From: Bacteroidota bacterium
GTDB lineage: Bacteria; Bacteroidota; Bacteroidia; Palsa-965
Length of the DNA: 64,000 bases
Direction: 5' to 3'
Assembly (NCBI GenBank): GCA_013298545.1
Contig: JAAFIA010000010.1
Span: 1-64,000 of the forward strand
Shown piece after piece: positions 15,943-23,988 of the stretch; position 1 is the first letter of the stretch; every line of letters starts with the position of its first letter. The notes under the pieces were generated by a model. That model saw nothing but the letters and a program-made list of their open reading frames with translations, was not told the DNA's origin and ran no database searches. The position numbers were made by a program, and so were the translations under genes.

Positions 15943-16223
15943 AAAAGTTATTTTTTGGAGTTTTTGAAACGGATGTTTTAGGTGTCCTCCGTTTTCTAGG
16001 GTTATGCCTTTGAGTAGTTACAATACACGTTCTTTGTTTTTCGTTTGTGCTAATTTTCTCTTGTTCGCCAGTTGTTTCGTTTTGATGGATGTGTAGCCCA
16101 GTTCTACGATTAATTTTGCATCCTCTTGGTATGCAATTAGTATAACGCGGCTAACGTGTTAAGGTTGCTTCTATTGTACAAATGGGGGGGATTATTTCAC
16201 AAGTGTTTGATTTTTTTAACGAA

Positions 16224-16640
16224 TTACAATTTTTTACTATGTACTTCGTTTTGCGAAATTTTATTTTTGGTATTCGTTTCTGCCATACCCGAAATGCAAT
16301 CCAGTTGTATCTGTTCTGTTTTCTCTGTTATCGCAAATTCAGCTCGTATATGCTTTTTTTCTCCCGCGTGTATTGTTTCACCTGTTAATGCTCCATCATG
16401 TGCCAATGTGTCCCCATCTTTTCCCATGCAATAAACTTCTATCAACAGGTTTTTGTAATGCGTGTTTGGGGCTTTATTCGTTATCGAAAATTCTGCTTCG
16501 CATAAGGAATCGTTTAGTTTCTTAAACGATAAAATTTTGCCTTCTAAATAATAACGGGATCGTGTTTCGGGATGGATGGTTTTATTGGTGTTATAACACG
16601 AAACAATAAACGCAATACCCAAAACTAAAAACGTTCTCAT
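16224..16640 (-). CDS. putative lipoprotein, 138 aa
   Basis: The N-terminus MRTFLVLGIAFIVSCYN has a short signal peptide with a lipobox-like cysteine at residue 15, so it is probably an outer- or inner-membrane lipoprotein. The mature part of about 120 residues is beta-rich (CEAEFSITNKAPNTHY, LLIEVYCMGKDG, HIRAEFAITEKTEQIQL), like an extracellular immunoglobulin-type domain. No family was recognised. Its start overlaps the stop of the 62-aa gene by 4 bp. In a prophage such a lipoprotein could confer superinfection exclusion (speculation). Confidence 0.6.
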   Translation of the reverse strand: MRTFLVLGIAFIVSCYNTNKTIHPETRSRYYLEGKILSFKKLNDSLCEAEFSITNKAPNTHYKNLLIEVYCMGKDGDTLAHDGALTGETIHAGEKKHIRAEFAITEKTEQIQLDCISGMAETNTKNKISQNEVHSKKL

Positions 16641-16825
16641 GCGGTTTCGTTTGTAGCATCGTCTATAAAATCATCCGAAAAGTCTTGACACAATTTAATA
16701 AGTCTTATCGCATACTCTTTTTCACTTTCCGAAAGTTCGTTTAGATTTTTCGCCGCTAAAACTTCGTAGCAGTCTTGCAAATCGTTAAAGGTGTTTTCAA
16801 ACCTGCAATGATCCATGTTTGCCAT
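16637..16825 (-). CDS. small acidic protein, 62 aa
   Basis: This short acidic helical protein contains NDLQDCYEVLAAKNLNEL and LIKLCQDFSDDFIDDA. It is coupled by a 4-bp overlap to the lipoprotein gene downstream. A -7 box (TACATTTG, 16983-16990) lies about 160 bp upstream, with a terminator-like hairpin between. No family was recognised. Confidence 0.5.
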   Translation of the reverse strand: MANMDHCRFENTFNDLQDCYEVLAAKNLNELSESEKEYAIRLIKLCQDFSDDFIDDATNETA

Positions 16826-16866
16826 AGTCGGAATTTTTCAAGGACTGTTTTTAAATCTCTTACCAT

Positions 16867-16982
16867 GTAAATAAATAAAAAATGGCGGCCAAGCCCTAAC
16901 CCCTTAAAACTTGACCGCCGAAATAAACAGCAACGGGAGTTACTGTCTTCTGTTAAGGTGCTTAATTCTCAATAACAGGGCG
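16867..16982 (-). ncRNA. attenuated leader or small RNA ending in a terminator
   Basis: Transcription from the promoter at 16983-16990 would make an RNA of about 110 nt that ends in a hairpin, GGCGGCCAAG (16884-16893) with CTTGACCGCC (16910-16919), followed on the minus strand by a T-rich tract. No ORF of note is encoded. Because the 62-aa and lipoprotein genes lie just beyond, this could be an attenuator controlling them, or an independent small RNA. Confidence 0.45.
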
Positions 16983-16990
16983 CAAATGTA
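16983..16990 (-). promoter_or_regulatory. -7 promoter box TACATTTG
   Basis: A perfect TAnnTTTG box (Bacteroidota primary sigma) on the minus strand. A clear -33 TTTG at the expected spacing is not obvious. It probably marks the right-hand transcription start of the mobile element. Confidence 0.55.
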
Positions 16991-17125
16991 TTTCCTTTTT
17001 TATTCACACCCACTTTTTTTCTACTTATTTTTTGCACGTATTGAAATCTGATTTACTTTAGCAGAACATTTCTAAAACTAAGACTATCGACTAAATCACA
17101 TATTAACATATCGTAATAACGCATT

Positions 17126-17280
17126 GGCGTTAGTGTTGCTTGCTTATCAAAACGGCAAATTTTAACTCAAACAAGGAAACACTAAGCGTCGCGCCGGAAG
17201 GCGTGGGCTTTAGTGTACTTGTTTGAGGGGGCTTTGCCGTCCCTGATAAGCGGTTACTAAAGTACCACGCCGATTTTTTT
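17126..17280 (+). ncRNA. 150-nt nested palindrome with terminal T run
   Basis: Seven nested arm pairs fold the whole stretch into one long interrupted hairpin: GGCGT/ACGCC (17126/17267), GCTTATCA/TGATAAGC (17142/17244), CGGCAAA/TTTGCCG (17153/17233), CTCAAACAAG/CTTGTTTGAG (17166/17218), ACACTAA/TTAGTGT (17179/17210) and CGCC/GGCG (17192/17200), plus a TTAGT/ACTAA pair near the base. It ends in seven T residues on the plus strand. No ORF lies within. It could be a structured RNA with an intrinsic terminator, or a folded DNA site. The class was not recognised. Confidence 0.6.
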
Positions 17281-17483
17281 GACTATAAACTATTATTTAT
17301 GTGCTTAAAGTGGACATCGGTTTTAATAATTTGGGCATTGATATTGAAACGAAATACCTGAAAAATAAGCATTACCAATGTCAGAAAACAGACCAAAAAT
17401 GAATGTAAATAAATTGTATTAGTAATTTTTTTTTATCAATTTTATTAAAACGTTTAAACATTAAATAAATAAATATGAACTAT

Positions 17484-17528
17484 CAAAATAAAAAAACCAT
17501 ATCCACGCAAAATGTACGTGGTATATGG
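17484..17528 (-). terminator. intrinsic terminator of the 22-codon ORF
   Basis: CCATATCCACG (17497-17507) pairs with CGTGGTATATGG (17517-17528) with one bulge. On the minus strand the stem is followed by eight T residues and a further T-rich tract. It lies 34 bp past the stop of the mini-ORF and supports a real transcript there. Confidence 0.75.
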
Positions 17529-17561
17529 ATTTTCACAGGATTAGGACGTACTAAATTACAT

Positions 17562-17630
17562 CTACCAACCACCATTGCCATCAGTACCAATGATACCTAA
17601 TGCTCTTAAAATTGCTTGAATGAGTTCCAT
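17562..17630 (-). CDS. 22-aa peptide ORF with own terminator
   Basis: This ORF is too short for the track. It starts with ATG and encodes a 22-residue peptide: an amphipathic helix (ELIQAILRALG) followed by a Gly-rich end GIIGTDGNGGW. An A-rich leader precedes the start, as in other genes here, and a strong terminator follows 34 bp downstream, so the transcription unit is only about 150 nt. The divergent neighbour starting 107 bp away encodes a 517-aa TPR-like protein. A small peptide next to a TPR protein recalls the RRNPP peptide-receptor systems of Gram-positive bacteria, but no such system is established here. There is no visible export signal. It could also be a toxin or a leader peptide. 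Tentative. Confidence 0.45.
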   Translation of the reverse strand: MELIQAILRALGIIGTDGNGGW

Positions 17631-17736
17631 TTTTCTTTTGTTTTTGGTTTCTACGAATGTCTAAAAACAGTCGATCCAAATTAGGGTACTTTATTCAACA
17701 AAATGGACATTCAAAAATCATTCAAAACCAAACGAT

Positions 17737-19290
17737 ATGACACGACTACAAAACCTACATAAGTTAGTCCACAAGTTAAAGTCGGAAGAAGTTGAAGTAT
17801 GCAGAAGGCTTCTTACTGCTTTTGATCGGAGAGGAATTAAGTTTGATAACAAAGCGGTTAAACTTTTTGAAACGCTGTTAGAAGATCAAACGGGGGAATA
17901 TACGGAGGTGTTCATATCAGAGAAGATATACGGGGGAATAAAAATTACTGCTATTCAAAAATTACAAGTCCGGCTAAAAGCTAAAATTTTGGAAATGCTG
18001 CAAATGGATATAAACATTGAACGTGAAGATACTTACCCTATTAGATTACAAGTCCTTTATTCCATCCGAAAACAACTTAACTACGCTCAAATTCTTCAAG
18101 CCCGTTCAATGACTTCTATGGTGCTGCATCTATACGACGAAATCATACAGCAAGGTGTACGTTACGAATTATGGGAGGAGGTAATAACTGCTGCTCGTTT
18201 TAAGTGTGGACTAGTGGCAATTTCTATGGGCCAAAGCCAATATGAAAAATGTGCTCAATCATGGAAAGAATACAGGCAAATTTATCGCGCTTGTGCATTT
18301 GCTGAAAGTAAATACAACGAGTTGGTTCTCATCACAAATTATAGATCTTGGACTGAAAAAGATTCTATAAGACTTAGAGAAAACATACTGAAATTGATGC
18401 AACTATTCGAGAAAACAAACTCGGCAACTATTGAATATCATTTAAGGCGTTTAGAGGCGCACTATTATCAGCAGCATTATGAGTATCGAAAAGCCGACGA
18501 ATGTTTGCGACGAATAGTAGTTTTAACAAAAGATTTTGATTCTGTTGCAACAAAATCAAGGCATTCTGGGGCATTACTAGATATTGCTCAAAACAATATC
18601 TATTTGCGCGATTTTGAAACTGCTATCTCTAACACATTTACCGGACTTAAATACGTTCCGGCTACTCACAGCACCTCAGTATTTTTTATGGAACTTCAAT
18701 TTTATTGTAATTTCTATTTAGGTCTATATGAAAAGGCGTTAGGTTGTTTGAAAAAAGTCGTGAAACTTACTGAGAACTTTGGTTGGGGTTTTCAAAAAGG
18801 GAAATGGTCTTATCTTATCGCTTGTTGTGAGTTTGCGCTTGGAAACTATCAGCAAGTAGATACAATTTTACTTGCTGTTAATCCGATAGAAAACGACAAA
18901 AATGGGTGGAATCTTGGAGTTCGTTTTTTGTTAATCCTAAGTAATATAGAACGAGAAAAATTTGATGTCGCTAGTAGTAGATTAGAAACTATTCGTAAAC
19001 AAGTAAATCAAAAATCGCATAAAAATCTATCTCCAAGAAATAAAAGAATTATCAGTTTGTTACTTGCTCTTGACAGAAAAAGTTTTCGCTTTTCTGATCT
19101 TACGATCAAACAGCAAAAAGCATTAGCGGACTTGTCAAGTTCTGAAAATAATTTACGTTGGGAAATACTTAGCCCTGAACTAATACTATTTCACGCTTGG
19201 TTAAGTTGCAAAATTGAGAAAGTTCCTTTTCAGCAAAAAACACCAACCATGTTGGTTCGCTCGTCGGAAGCATTAACAATTGCAGTTTAA
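17737..19290 (+). CDS. TPR-like helical repeat protein, 517 aa
   Basis: The protein is entirely helical in pattern, soluble, and without a signal peptide. After an N-terminal helical bundle (1-110, LHKLVHKLKSEEVEVCRRLL), helix pairs spaced about 34-40 residues run from about 115 to 430, with TPR-like features such as YNFYLG-type turns, FYLGLYEKALGCLKKVV and ACCEFALGNYQQVDTILL. The C-terminus is unrecognised. TPR proteins of this size serve as protein or peptide receptors. Neighbours are a divergent 22-codon ORF and, on the same strand, a structured element and a 207-aa HTH protein gene. The codon composition looks more AT-rich than the surrounding host genes, but I did not measure this. Confidence 0.6.
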   Translation: MTRLQNLHKLVHKLKSEEVEVCRRLLTAFDRRGIKFDNKAVKLFETLLEDQTGEYTEVFISEKIYGGIKITAIQKLQVRLKAKILEMLQMDINIEREDTYPIRLQVLYSIRKQLNYAQILQARSMTSMVLHLYDEIIQQGVRYELWEEVITAARFKCGLVAISMGQSQYEKCAQSWKEYRQIYRACAFAESKYNELVLITNYRSWTEKDSIRLRENILKLMQLFEKTNSATIEYHLRRLEAHYYQQHYEYRKADECLRRIVVLTKDFDSVATKSRHSGALLDIAQNNIYLRDFETAISNTFTGLKYVPATHSTSVFFMELQFYCNFYLGLYEKALGCLKKVVKLTENFGWGFQKGKWSYLIACCEFALGNYQQVDTILLAVNPIENDKNGWNLGVRFLLILSNIEREKFDVASSRLETIRKQVNQKSHKNLSPRNKRIISLLLALDRKSFRFSDLTIKQQKALADLSSSENNLRWEILSPELILFHAWLSCKIEKVPFQQKTPTMLVRSSEALTIAV

Positions 19291-19296
19291 GCATTG

Positions 19297-19373
19297 AACA
19301 TCCCCGCCCATAAGGGCCAACGGCATAGGGGTTTGTCTGTTGTGTTTGTAAGTGTATTACAACGGGGGATGTT
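19297..19373. ncRNA. multibranched structured element
   Basis: A long closing stem pairs AACATCCCCG (19297-19306) with CGGGGGATGTT (19363-19373, one bulged G). Inside are three small hairpins: GCCC/GGGC (19306/19314), CAAC/GTTG (19318/19339) and TGTAA/TTACA (19347/19357). The fold is cloverleaf-like but is not a tRNA. There is no T run after it on either strand, so it is not a simple terminator. It lies between the TPR gene and the HTH gene. It may be an RNA element or a mobile palindromic repeat. Confidence 0.5.
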
Positions 19374-19409
19374 TCCAATTAAAATCTAAAAAGTACCAGC
19401 TACCAACCT

Positions 19410-20033
19410 ATGAAACCTGACGTAATCGAATTGAATAACTTGCTCCAACGGATTCCGATAGAAACATTTCGGTCTTTGAAGTACGCGCAACGTGCGAAGC
19501 CATTTGCATACTTTTTTATCGAATTTGTAAGCAAATCGGGGTTTGATGGCGAAGTGGTTGAAACCCTTATTGCTTTTTCGGTAAGTGGATATAAATTGAA
19601 AAAAACAGCAGCTTTATTAAACCTCGATTTACCAACCCTGAGAAAGAAAATGTTTCGTGCGTTTTCAAAATTAGAGAAAAGAGAACGCGCTTACTTCGCA
19701 TTGCTGCGAAAAAATACAGATTCGATTGAGCATCCGTTAAAAGACACTTTTTTAGCCTTTCTAAAACCAATAAACGAGCATACAGAACTAGGGGACGAAA
19801 TAGTACACATACTTACAAGTAAAGGCATAACAAGTCTTTGGCATCTGAATAAATACACATATTCCAAACTCATCAACTTAGAAATTTTAACACCTAAACA
19901 ATTGGCTACACTTTCCTATTATCTAAACCGAAACCGCTATAACGAGATACTAAATTGGGAAGTCTTAGCGAATTGGTTTGAACAATCGAACCGCCGATTT
20001 ATTGGCGTTACCGACCATGATATGAACTATTGA
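19410..20033 (+). CDS. putative HTH DNA-binding protein, 207 aa
   Basis: Residues about 48-88 resemble a sigma-region-4 or Fis-type HTH: an opening helix VETLIAFSVSGYKL, then KKTAALLNLDLPTLRKKMFRAFSKL. The rest is helical, and a C-terminal part (about 125-180) contains ILTSKGITSLWHLNKYTYSKLINL, which reads like an HhH or RNA-polymerase-alpha-CTD-like bundle. No family can be named with certainty. Its position between a TPR protein and a secreted-protein operon suggests a transcription regulator of the latter. Confidence 0.5.
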   Translation: MKPDVIELNNLLQRIPIETFRSLKYAQRAKPFAYFFIEFVSKSGFDGEVVETLIAFSVSGYKLKKTAALLNLDLPTLRKKMFRAFSKLEKRERAYFALLRKNTDSIEHPLKDTFLAFLKPINEHTELGDEIVHILTSKGITSLWHLNKYTYSKLINLEILTPKQLATLSYYLNRNRYNEILNWEVLANWFEQSNRRFIGVTDHDMNY

Positions 20034-20125
20034 AATTCAGGCTGAACCTTGAATAAATAAGTAAACGACCCGCTAAAAAAGGAGGTTTCCCCAAGTGAAA
20101 AAAAACTACAAAAACAGAAAACGCC

Positions 20126-20156
20126 TTGACTACGGCTGCGAATTGTAGTACATTTG
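20126..20156 (+). promoter_or_regulatory. promoter TTG-N20-TACATTTG
   Basis: A -33 TTG (20126-20128) and a -7 TACATTTG (20149-20156) with a 20-bp spacer match the Bacteroidota consensus. The start codon GTG at 20174 follows about 11 bp after the expected start site. The ORF-track start at 20126 coincides with the -33 box and so cannot be the true start. The box drives the two-gene secreted-protein operon. Confidence 0.75.
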
Positions 20157-20173
20157 ATTTACTAAGCAATAAC

Positions 20174-21166
20174 GTGAACAAATCCTTTTTCATAGCGTTA
20201 ATTTTTTTCTTGGGCATCGTCGCGAAGACAGAAGCCCAACAAAACCTTGTGTACAATGGGGATTTTGAATTGTATGATACTTGCCCTATTGGCTTTTCAA
20301 GTCCCCCAAACAATCCACAAATTGAGCATTGTTTGGGCTGGACAATGCCGACGTATGCTACTTCCGACTATTTTAATATTTGTAGTGCTTTTCCAGTTAG
20401 TATTCCGATGAATGGTATTAGTTTTCAATATCCACTTAACGGGAACGGATATTGTGGCTTCTTCGCATTCTCTAAAATACTTGATATTAATGGCGGTTAT
20501 TACTGGTGGGAGTATGTGCAAGGCAATCTAACTCAACCTCTCGAAGCGGGTGTAACATATAATTGTTCTTTCTATGTAAGTAATGGCTATACATTTCAAT
20601 TTGCAGTTGATGAGCTTGGTGTGTACTTTTCTTCAAATGCTATTTCTCGTCCCGATCCTTTACCATTCGATGCGTATAGCCCTCAAATAAAATCCCCTGC
20701 CGGAATATATTTAACAGATACTTTGGGATGGACAAAAATTGAGGGTGAGTTTGTGGCACAAGGTGGCGAGCAGTTTATTACAATCGGGTGGTTTAAAGAT
20801 ACTTTGTCAACAGATTATATTTCTCTCGACACAAACTACATTGATATAGGGGCATATTATTTTGTTGATGGAGTTTCTTTAACCGAAGTATCAAGCAAAC
20901 TCGAAGTGCTAAACGTATTTACACCCAATGCCGACGGCATCAATGATAATTTTTCACCGACTTCTGCCTATTTACTGTCGTACAAATGTCAAATTTTCAA
21001 TAGATGGGGAGAACAAGTAGTAGAACTCAATGCCCCAAACCAATATTGGGATGGTACATCAAACGGTAATCCGTGTTCAGATGGTGTTTATTATTATACT
21101 ATTTATGCCATTGGTAACGATGATAAAGTATATGATTTAAAAGGATTTGTTCAGTTGTTGCGCTAA
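20174..21166 (+). CDS. secreted protein with type B T9SS sorting domain, 330 aa
   Basis: The track start (20126) is rejected because it lies in the -33 box. GTG at 20174 gives a normal signal peptide, VNKSFFIALIFFLGIVAKTEAQ. The mature part (about 24-250) is a beta-rich carbohydrate-binding-like region with NLVYNGDFELYDTCP near its start, which resembles N-terminal parts of many Bacteroidota secreted proteins. The C-terminal 85 residues are a type B T9SS (CHU/gliding-motility-associated) sorting domain, with VFTPNADGINDNF, the conserved FNRWGEQV and the final GFVQLLR. It should therefore be exported by T9SS and bound to the cell surface. It is followed 12 bp later by the next gene. Confidence 0.85.
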   Translation: MNKSFFIALIFFLGIVAKTEAQQNLVYNGDFELYDTCPIGFSSPPNNPQIEHCLGWTMPTYATSDYFNICSAFPVSIPMNGISFQYPLNGNGYCGFFAFSKILDINGGYYWWEYVQGNLTQPLEAGVTYNCSFYVSNGYTFQFAVDELGVYFSSNAISRPDPLPFDAYSPQIKSPAGIYLTDTLGWTKIEGEFVAQGGEQFITIGWFKDTLSTDYISLDTNYIDIGAYYFVDGVSLTEVSSKLEVLNVFTPNADGINDNFSPTSAYLLSYKCQIFNRWGEQVVELNAPNQYWDGTSNGNPCSDGVYYYTIYAIGNDDKVYDLKGFVQLLR

Positions 21167-21178
21167 ACAACGAACAAG

Positions 21179-23794
21179 ATGAATAAATATTTAAAAGTTG
21201 TACTACTTGGTCTTGGACTAAGTAGTACAGTTGTGCTACACGCACAACCTGTAATCAACAACCCTGCAAATGCCAATGTTGCTGGAGCAAATAGCTTGCA
21301 GTATTGGTCTAGACAAGGGAATACGAATGCCAATGGCACAAACAACGTATTCGGAACACAAACCAATTACAACGCCCAAGTCTGGTCAATGACCAACGGT
21401 TTTTACCGTATGATGATGAACAACGGCGCGGGGGGCAATGCTGACGGCTATATTGGCATGGGCAATAACCTACCCGCCAATTTCGCCCCCGTAGATCGCT
21501 TGCACTTATATCAATCAGGCGGTACTACCGCTATGCGTTTTACAAACTTTGCAACAGGTCTAACCGCAACCGATGGCCTTCAAGTTGGTGTACTGGCTTT
21601 GGGTGCTGCTGTAATCCGCGATTATGATGCAAGTAGAAACATCCTTATCGGTACAAACAACGGTGGTGTTGGTGTTGCTGATCGCATTAAAGTTTGTTCG
21701 TTTGCAGAAAATGGTTTTGTAGCTATGGGCAATGTCAATGCCTTTGGACAACCTAGATCGCAACTGCACATTATGCAGTATGGCCCAAATATGCAAACTC
21801 CATTGCTACGTGGCGAAATAATTAGAACCGATGGCGAAAATAATATTACAAATGCGTGGCGGTTATATACAGGAATAAACTCGGTTGTAAACTCAGAAAA
21901 GTTTTCTATCCAAGCACCCGCAAATTCAAACAACGGAGAACTATACACCACTAGCGGCGATATGCTTTTCTTTACGGAAAGTGTCAATTTTGGCGATTTA
22001 CAACGTTTGCGTTTAACCAACGGTATTGGAAATCAGTTAGGCGTTCCTCAACAAGACGCAACGCGCGTCAACATTAGTTACGGTTCTGTTTATGGCCCAA
22101 TAACAAATCCAGTTGCCCTACTCAATCTCGGTTTTGATCCACCAGTAGGACCAAACGGCGGGCAACGTGCTTGGATGGACGTAGGCGCGTTTATGTGCGC
22201 GGGTAGTGATAACGTGTATTTAGGCTTGAAAAACGAAGACCCGAACGGAAACTTTGGCCCCAACGGAAATAATGACCGTATGGATGCCGTATTGAATTGG
22301 GGTGATAACACACAAAACCAAAATCCGTTTGGCCCTGATAATTTGCGTTTTATTTTTACAATGGTACAAAATCCGGCTACGGCTACTGGCCCTGCTTCTA
22401 CACAAGGACTTGAAGCAATGCGGATTACTCCAGCAGCAGTAAACGCCAATACATATATGTTTACAGGTATCGGCGGCGATCCACAAACAAACCTTTACGG
22501 CCCTGCACAAAACAGCATCAACCCAACACAAACCGTTGAGGTAAATTCTTATGGCCTTACCAATGCAGCAGGTGGAAGTAGCGGCCTTCGGTTTACAAAT
22601 CTCAACACCACTTCGCCAACTATTGCAAATCCCGGACAAGGTGTACTGGCCGTTGATGCAAACGGCGATGTGGTTTATGTACCTGCTCCAACAGGTGTTT
22701 TGTTTGGTGGTGCTTGCGGTAATCAAAACTTGATGCCTTCGGATTGGGAAATCCCAACAAACGGTTTTAATTATGTATTTACAGGCCAAAGTGTAAACGG
22801 CGATAACGTTGGTATTGGCCTTCCAAATGCAAACTGCGCTCCAATTGCCAAACTAGAAGTGTTGCAACAATCAACCGTAAATAATTCAACAGGCGTTTTT
22901 TCGCGCAACCTTGATAATGATGGCGTTGCCCTTCGTGCGAGTGCTTTAGGTACGGCCTCTGGAACACAAACAAAAGTTGCCGGATGGTTTGAAGCAAGTG
23001 TAGGTTTTGGAAGTCAGCAAGTAGCCATTTACGTTCCGCAATTGGGCGGTGTGGTAAATATCGGCTACCCTACACCAAACTCAGGTCAATTTGCACTATT
23101 GAATGTAAACGGTTCAATCACTTCAAACGGTTTAATTGTTCAAACTTCTGATGCTTCAATCAAAACCAATGTAAATACAATACAAAACGCGGGAAGTATT
23201 ATTGATCGCTTGCGCCCTGTCAGTTACAACTATACCACAGCTTCTATTTCTGATTCTTCGATGGTTGGTTTACACTTTGGTTTGATTGCACAAGAAGTTG
23301 ATACCGTTTTGTCTGAGGTGGTACATACAGACGGCAACGGTTTAAAATCGGTTTCTTATATTGAATTGATGCCTTACCTAATTGCGGCCTATCAAGATGA
23401 ACACCGCCGTAACGATTCATTAGCTGCTGCTTTGTCTGCTTTGACCAATACCGTAAATGGTTGCTGTAACAACAACTCACGCACGGCAAATAATGATCCG
23501 TTGACTATTCGTAACATCGAATTGAATAACAACGCGGTTGTTTTGGAACAAAACATTCCTAATCCGTTCGCCGATCAAACTACAATAACTTACACCATTC
23601 CGGCAGATGCGGGTTTTGCTCAAATTGTGTTTTATGATGCACAGGGAAAAATGATCCGTTTAGTTGATATTACCGAAAAAGGGAAAGGCCAGTTGAATGT
23701 TTTTGCAGGTGATTTGTCAACAGGTATCTACACTTATAGCCTTATTGTTGATGGTAAAGTAATTGATACAAAACGTATGGTTAAAACGAATTAG
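21179..23794 (+). CDS. secreted protein with S74 chaperone domain and type A T9SS tail
   Basis: This 871-aa protein begins with a signal peptide (MNKYLKVVLLGLGLSSTVVLHAQ). A long low-complexity Gly/Asn-rich beta region follows (about 25-640), with features like those of trimeric tail-fibre shafts. Residues about 655-755 form a peptidase S74 intramolecular chaperone domain: TSDASIK holds the Ser657/Lys662 dyad used for autocleavage in phage endosialidases. The C-terminal 80 residues are a type A T9SS sorting domain: NIPNPFADQTTITYTIP, IVFYDAQGKMIR and DGKVIDTKRMV. If S74 cleavage occurs, the sorting domain would be released. It shares an operon with the upstream type B protein and ends at a strong terminator. 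Likely a surface fibre. Confidence 0.85.
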   Translation: MNKYLKVVLLGLGLSSTVVLHAQPVINNPANANVAGANSLQYWSRQGNTNANGTNNVFGTQTNYNAQVWSMTNGFYRMMMNNGAGGNADGYIGMGNNLPANFAPVDRLHLYQSGGTTAMRFTNFATGLTATDGLQVGVLALGAAVIRDYDASRNILIGTNNGGVGVADRIKVCSFAENGFVAMGNVNAFGQPRSQLHIMQYGPNMQTPLLRGEIIRTDGENNITNAWRLYTGINSVVNSEKFSIQAPANSNNGELYTTSGDMLFFTESVNFGDLQRLRLTNGIGNQLGVPQQDATRVNISYGSVYGPITNPVALLNLGFDPPVGPNGGQRAWMDVGAFMCAGSDNVYLGLKNEDPNGNFGPNGNNDRMDAVLNWGDNTQNQNPFGPDNLRFIFTMVQNPATATGPASTQGLEAMRITPAAVNANTYMFTGIGGDPQTNLYGPAQNSINPTQTVEVNSYGLTNAAGGSSGLRFTNLNTTSPTIANPGQGVLAVDANGDVVYVPAPTGVLFGGACGNQNLMPSDWEIPTNGFNYVFTGQSVNGDNVGIGLPNANCAPIAKLEVLQQSTVNNSTGVFSRNLDNDGVALRASALGTASGTQTKVAGWFEASVGFGSQQVAIYVPQLGGVVNIGYPTPNSGQFALLNVNGSITSNGLIVQTSDASIKTNVNTIQNAGSIIDRLRPVSYNYTTASISDSSMVGLHFGLIAQEVDTVLSEVVHTDGNGLKSVSYIELMPYLIAAYQDEHRRNDSLAAALSALTNTVNGCCNNNSRTANNDPLTIRNIELNNNAVVLEQNIPNPFADQTTITYTIPADAGFAQIVFYDAQGKMIRLVDITEKGKGQLNVFAGDLSTGIYTYSLIVDGKVIDTKRMVKTN

Positions 23795-23810
23795 AATAGC
23801 ATTTATAGGT

Positions 23811-23842
23811 AAAAAGCCGTCCAAATTCGGACGGCTTTTTTT
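23811..23842 (+). terminator. intrinsic terminator of the secreted-protein operon
   Basis: AAAAAGCCGTCC (23811-23822) and GGACGGCTTTTT (23829-23840) form a 12-bp stem with a 6-nt loop, followed by further T residues. It lies 16 bp past the stop of the S74/T9SS gene. Confidence 0.9.
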
Positions 23843-23988
23843 GTTGCTTTTTAAAATACTCAAATCGTTTACCTTTCAAATAGCCTGTAAGGTTTCGATT
23901 TTCAGACTTTCGGCCTTATCCAAATCATCTAACAAAAAGTCAGAACTGCATACTGTTACCATTTGGTTTCCGTTGTGTCTTTTCTTTG

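Noticed and set aside
16018-16158. 47-codon open frame (…LIVELGYTSIKTKQLANKRKL…) on the minus strand
   Set aside because: No ATG, GTG or TTG start within the open frame; it may be a gene remnant but cannot be supported as a gene.
17126-17280. Integron attC site
   Set aside because: The nested palindrome lacks RYYYAAC/GTTRRRY core sites at its ends, and no integron integrase or cassette genes are present.
19169-19378. 69-aa minus-strand ORF
   Set aside because: It lies over the end of the TPR gene and the structured element and has no independent support.
17737-23794. Retron or diversity-generating retroelement near the structured RNA and variable fibre protein
   Set aside because: No reverse transcriptase gene and no template/variable repeat pair are present in the window.
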